Part shown: positions 4,884 to 7,414 of the stretch, piece by piece
Layout: each line of letters opens with the position of its first letter
Numbering within the stretch: position 1 is the stretch's first letter
NCBI GenBank assembly: GCA_043802345.1
Contig: JAZDLC010000151.1
Location: forward strand, 1-7,414
Direction: 5' to 3'
Source of the DNA: JAZDLC01 sp043802345
GTDB taxonomy: Bacteria > Planctomycetota > B15-G4 > JADJEK01
DNA length: 7,414 nucleotides
Made by a program: the position numbers and the translations under genes
Notes under the pieces: generated by a model
The model's database searches: none
What the model was told of the DNA's origin: nothing
What the model saw: only the letters and a program-made list of their open reading frames with translations

Positions 4884-6327
4884 CCTCCGCAAGCCGTTCG
4901 GGACCATCGGCGTTCGGCTGACGGTCTCGGGAACTCTCATGTTCACGGTCGTCAGCCTGGTTCTCTGCGGAGCCCTCTACACCGGCATGAACTACACGCT
5001 GCTGCGGGAACTCGACAGCTTCCTGCATGCGGAAGTCGAGGAACTCGGAGCCAAGGTGAGTGAACACGCCGGAGACCTCGCCGCCGCGGAGCAGGCCATC
5101 CAACGGGAACTGGCGTATCGGCCGCGCCGCGACCTGATCTACCGGCTGCTCGATGCCGACGGCAGGGTCCTCATTACCAGTCTCCCCCGTACGGCCGACT
5201 CCGGCGTTCAGCAACTGGACTGGTACCACGTTCCCCACTCCACAGAGATTCACTACCAGACCATTCGACTTCCGAACGCACCGGCACGGTTCCGTGTCTG
5301 CACCGAGCCGATCGAGGTCGGCGGCCGGGCGGGACTCATCTCCCAGGCGCTCTACACGCTCGAGACCGTGGACTACTCCCTGGCGGTGCTGCGGCGCTAC
5401 TCTGCCATCGGCCTGGCGGGGGCGATGCTGCTGGCCTTCCTTGCGAGCTGGTTCCTGGCCCGGCGCATGCTCCGCCCCGTCAGCAGAATGACCCAGACCG
5501 CGCAGCGGATCGGGGCAGCACAGGTGGGGGCCCGGCTGCCGCGATCCGGCACGGGGGACGAACTCGATCGGCTCGCCGAGACCTTGAACGAGATGCTGGC
5601 GCGCATCGAGAGTCACGTCCAACGGGTCAGGGAGTTCTCCGCGGATGCGTCGCACGAGCTCAGAACTCCCCTGTCGGCCCTCCGCGGCATGGCCGAGGTC
5701 GCCCTGACACGGGAACGGACGGCCGCGGAACTCCGCGAAGTCATCGAGACGAGCCTCGAGCAGTACGGACGCCTGCAGAAACTCGCGGAGGACCTGCTGC
5801 TGCTGGCTCGGGCGGACGCGGAGGTCGCCGGTCTGAAGAAGGGCCCTGTGCGCCTGAATGACGTGATCTGCGATGTCGCCGAACTGTACAGACCGCTGGC
5901 CGAGGAGTCCGGCCTGACCCTCGATGTCGCCGCCGAGGTCAGTGCGACCGTCCTCGGCGACGGAGGCCGGCTCCGCCAGATGCTGGGCAACCTCGTCGAC
6001 AACTCCATCAAGTTCAGCCCGGAGCCCGGCCGGATCGAACTGGCCCTGAGCAGTTGCGATGGTACGGCCACGATCGTGGTCCGCGACGCCGGCCAGGGAA
6101 TCGCGCCGGCGGACATCGCGCGCGTCTTCGACCGTTTCTATCGCGTCGACAGCGCCCGCGCCACGAAGGGATCGGGTCTCGGCCTGGCCATCTCCCGCTG
6201 GATCGCGGAGGCCCATGGCGGGAAGATCCGGATCGCCAGCGCGCTTCGCGAGGGGACCACGGTGACGATCTCGCTTCCCACCACGGACGAGAGGGAGGGT
6301 GAGTCCGGGATCGGCGCTGCCGACTGA
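4864..6327 (+). CDS. Membrane sensor histidine kinase (HAMP, HisKA, HATPase_c)
   Basis: The 487-residue partner kinase of the upstream regulator. Transmembrane helix 1 lies at about residues 21-41. A periplasmic sensor segment of about 135 residues follows (about 42-178), then transmembrane helix 2 (about 180-199), a HAMP linker with the RPVSRMT opening (about 200-255), the HisKA dimerisation helix with phospho-acceptor H264 in ASHELRTPLSAL, and the ATP-binding domain: N-box N380 in NLVDNSIKFS, G1 at D408 in DAGQGI, F-box FDRFYRVD, and G2 at G436 in GSGLGLAIS. The set is complete, so the kinase should be active. The layout is that of CusS/PcoS or QseC-type sensors. There is no PAS domain, so it is not a classical PhoR. 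The periplasmic part carries no motif I can tie to a ligand. It ends in TGA. The phytase gene follows after 116 bp, probably under its own promoter. Confidence 0.95.
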   Translation: MFSAMSSLRKPFGTIGVRLTVSGTLMFTVVSLVLCGALYTGMNYTLLRELDSFLHAEVEELGAKVSEHAGDLAAAEQAIQRELAYRPRRDLIYRLLDADGRVLITSLPRTADSGVQQLDWYHVPHSTEIHYQTIRLPNAPARFRVCTEPIEVGGRAGLISQALYTLETVDYSLAVLRRYSAIGLAGAMLLAFLASWFLARRMLRPVSRMTQTAQRIGAAQVGARLPRSGTGDELDRLAETLNEMLARIESHVQRVREFSADASHELRTPLSALRGMAEVALTRERTAAELREVIETSLEQYGRLQKLAEDLLLLARADAEVAGLKKGPVRLNDVICDVAELYRPLAEESGLTLDVAAEVSATVLGDGGRLRQMLGNLVDNSIKFSPEPGRIELALSSCDGTATIVVRDAGQGIAPADIARVFDRFYRVDSARATKGSGLGLAISRWIAEAHGGKIRIASALREGTTVTISLPTTDEREGESGIGAAD

Positions 6328-6362
6328 CCTGCCGCCCCAATCCCGCGCGAGATGACGGGAAA

Positions 6363-6404
6363 GTCAGCTTCCCTTCACCGTCGCTTCATGAAGGACCGGA
6401 TAAG
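6363..6404 (+). promoter_or_regulatory. Candidate OmpR/PhoB-type operator and promoter of the phytase gene
   Basis: Three [G/T]TCA units follow one another at exactly 11-bp spacing: GTCAGCTTCCC (6363-6373), TTCACCGTCGC (6374-6384) and TTCATGAAGGA (6385-6395). The first unit is identical at 9 of 11 positions to the first unit upstream of the two-component operon, and the last shares TCATGA with the last unit there. GATAAG (6399-6404), 10 bp after the last TTCA, is a possible -10 at the distance seen in PhoB-activated promoters. A short inverted repeat GGGAA/TTCCC (6357-6373) overlaps the first unit. Found by eye. Confidence 0.5.
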
Positions 6405-6443
6405 GTCGAGGTCCGAACGAAATACCGTGCGGCGGGATCCTGA

Positions 6444-7414
6444 TTGACCGGCAAGAAGATCATCACGTTCACCGTGCTGGGTGCGCTGCTCGCGGGCGCC
6501 TGGTATGTCTCGTACAGACGCATCGCCTGGGCCGTGCCGGCGGTGGCCGAGACGGGCGTGGAGCCGCATTCAGGAGACGCCGCGGATGATCCATGCATCT
6601 GGGTGAATCCGCAGGCGCTCGAAACCAGCCTGCTCATCTGCACCGACAAGAAGGGCGGATTGTCCGTCTTTGGGCTCGACGGCAGAGAGCTGCAGTACCT
6701 CCCGAGCGGCAAGCTGAACAACGTCGATGTGCGCAACGGGTTCCCGTTTCCGGAGGGAATCCAGCCGATCGTGGCCGCGACGAACAAGACGGATGATCGT
6801 ATCGACCTCTTCCGCATCGACCCGGCAAGCAACCAGGTCGTCCCCGCGGGCCACGTCGAGGTTCCAAAGGAGCTTCCTCCCGACGGAATCTGCCTCTACC
6901 GGAGCGCATGGACGGAGGATCTGTACGCGTTCGTGACGACCAAGAAGGGAGAACTCGTCCAGTTTCGGGTCGATCTGGCGGGCGGAACCCTGATTCGCCG
7001 TCTTCCGATCGGTTCGGAGTCGGAGGGGTGCGTGGCGGACGATGACCTCGGATTCGTGTACGTCTCCGAGGAGAATGTCGGCATCTGGAAGTATGGCGCC
7101 GAACCGGAGTCGGGCGACGACCGGACCCTGGTCGATTCGACCGGCCTGTTCGGGCGGCTGCATCACGATGCCGAAGGACTCGCGATCGTGGATGCCGGCG
7201 ACGGCACGGGTTACCTGGTGGTCTCGAGCCAGGGAAGCGACGACTTCCTGGTCTACCGCCGTGAAGGGAGCAACGCCTGTGTGGGCCGTTTCCGGGTGGT
7301 CTCGAACGGGAACGTCGACGGCGTCGACCACACGGACGGAATCGATGGCGTCGGCATCCCCCTGGGCCCGCGCTTCCCCGCGGGTCTCCTGGTCGTCCAG
7401 GATGACGACAACAG
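6444..7414 (+). CDS. Beta-propeller phytase (3-phytase family), 3' end beyond the window
   Basis: 323 codons are present and no stop is reached. The family hydrolyses phytate (inositol hexakisphosphate) to release phosphate, using Ca2+ in a six-bladed propeller. Family motifs appear in order: DAADDPCIW (45-53), TDKKGGLSVFGLDG, NNVDVR (92-97), ESEGCVADD (192-200), an acidic pair at 209-210 before GIWKYGAEPE, DAEGLA (242-247), YLVVSSQG, TDGIDG (297-302) and VVQDDDN at the edge. Only the last few tens of residues should be missing. The start is taken as TTG 6444, directly after an in-frame TGA. It gives MTGKK followed by a hydrophobic stretch (6-22), an export signal or membrane anchor. AVA at about 35-37 could be a cleavage site. 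A weak purine-rich CGGGA lies 6 nt upstream. It follows a two-component operon and shares an operator-like repeat with it, suggesting phosphate-responsive control. Confidence 0.93.
   Translation, partial: MTGKKIITFTVLGALLAGAWYVSYRRIAWAVPAVAETGVEPHSGDAADDPCIWVNPQALETSLLICTDKKGGLSVFGLDGRELQYLPSGKLNNVDVRNGFPFPEGIQPIVAATNKTDDRIDLFRIDPASNQVVPAGHVEVPKELPPDGICLYRSAWTEDLYAFVTTKKGELVQFRVDLAGGTLIRRLPIGSESEGCVADDDLGFVYVSEENVGIWKYGAEPESGDDRTLVDSTGLFGRLHHDAEGLAIVDAGDGTGYLVVSSQGSDDFLVYRREGSNACVGRFRVVSNGNVDGVDHTDGIDGVGIPLGPRFPAGLLVVQDDDN

Noticed and set aside
4837..6216. 459-residue minus-strand frame opposite the histidine kinase
   Set aside because: It is antisense to a complete kinase with all catalytic boxes. 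The translation is a typical shadow rich in Arg, Gly, Asp and Gln with no domain.
6357..6373. GGGAA/TTCCC hairpin after the kinase gene as a terminator
   Set aside because: The stem is only 5 bp with a 7-nt loop and no T-run, and it overlaps the operator-like repeats, so termination is not supported.
1..7414. CRISPR array, tRNA, rRNA, insertion sequence or transposase
   Set aside because: No regularly spaced repeats, tRNA-like cloverleaf, rRNA signature or transposase domain was seen on either strand.

Overview
This is a GC-rich bacterial window with Gram-negative traits: an ExbD/TolR energy-transduction protein, exported proteins with signal peptides, and a periplasmic-type two-component sensor. 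The ExbD membrane segment and the right-handed beta-helix protein look most like those of Planctomycetota or similar GC-rich environmental phyla. That placement is an impression from family resemblance, not a test. TGA ends at least two normal genes here, so it is an ordinary stop codon in this genome.

Layout, left to right. A small multi-TM membrane protein (+) may begin upstream of the window. Next is a secreted protein made of two copies of one unrecognised domain (+). Convergent with it, and overlapping its end by 19 bp, is a peroxiredoxin-like (AhpC/TSA, SelL-related) gene (-) with an in-frame TGA exactly where the first Cys of the CPFC redox motif should be. I read it as a selenoprotein with a U-x-x-C active site. 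A gap of about 340 bp with a REP-like palindrome follows, then an ExbD-like gene (+) with no ExbB beside it. Convergent with that is an exported parallel beta-helix protein (-). A 300 bp intergenic region leads into an OmpR-family response regulator and a HAMP-type sensor histidine kinase (+, overlapping, surely one operon). The window ends in a beta-propeller phytase (+) that starts with TTG and is cut by the right edge.

Two results matter most. First, the selenoprotein: a standard gene caller would report only a 93-residue C-terminal piece and miss the active site. Read through TGA, the frame gives 184 residues with a recognisable redox motif, and a small hairpin with a G-initiated loop lies just downstream of the UGA. 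Second, the regions upstream of both the two-component operon and the phytase carry [G/T]TCA units repeated every 11 bp, and the first unit matches at 9 of 11 positions (GTCAGCYTSCC). This spacing is typical of OmpR/PhoB/PhoP-type operators. It suggests that the regulator controls its own operon and the phytase, a possible phosphate- or phytate-responsive module.

The left half shows no obvious functional link to the right half. The genes alternate in strand and look like separate transcription units.
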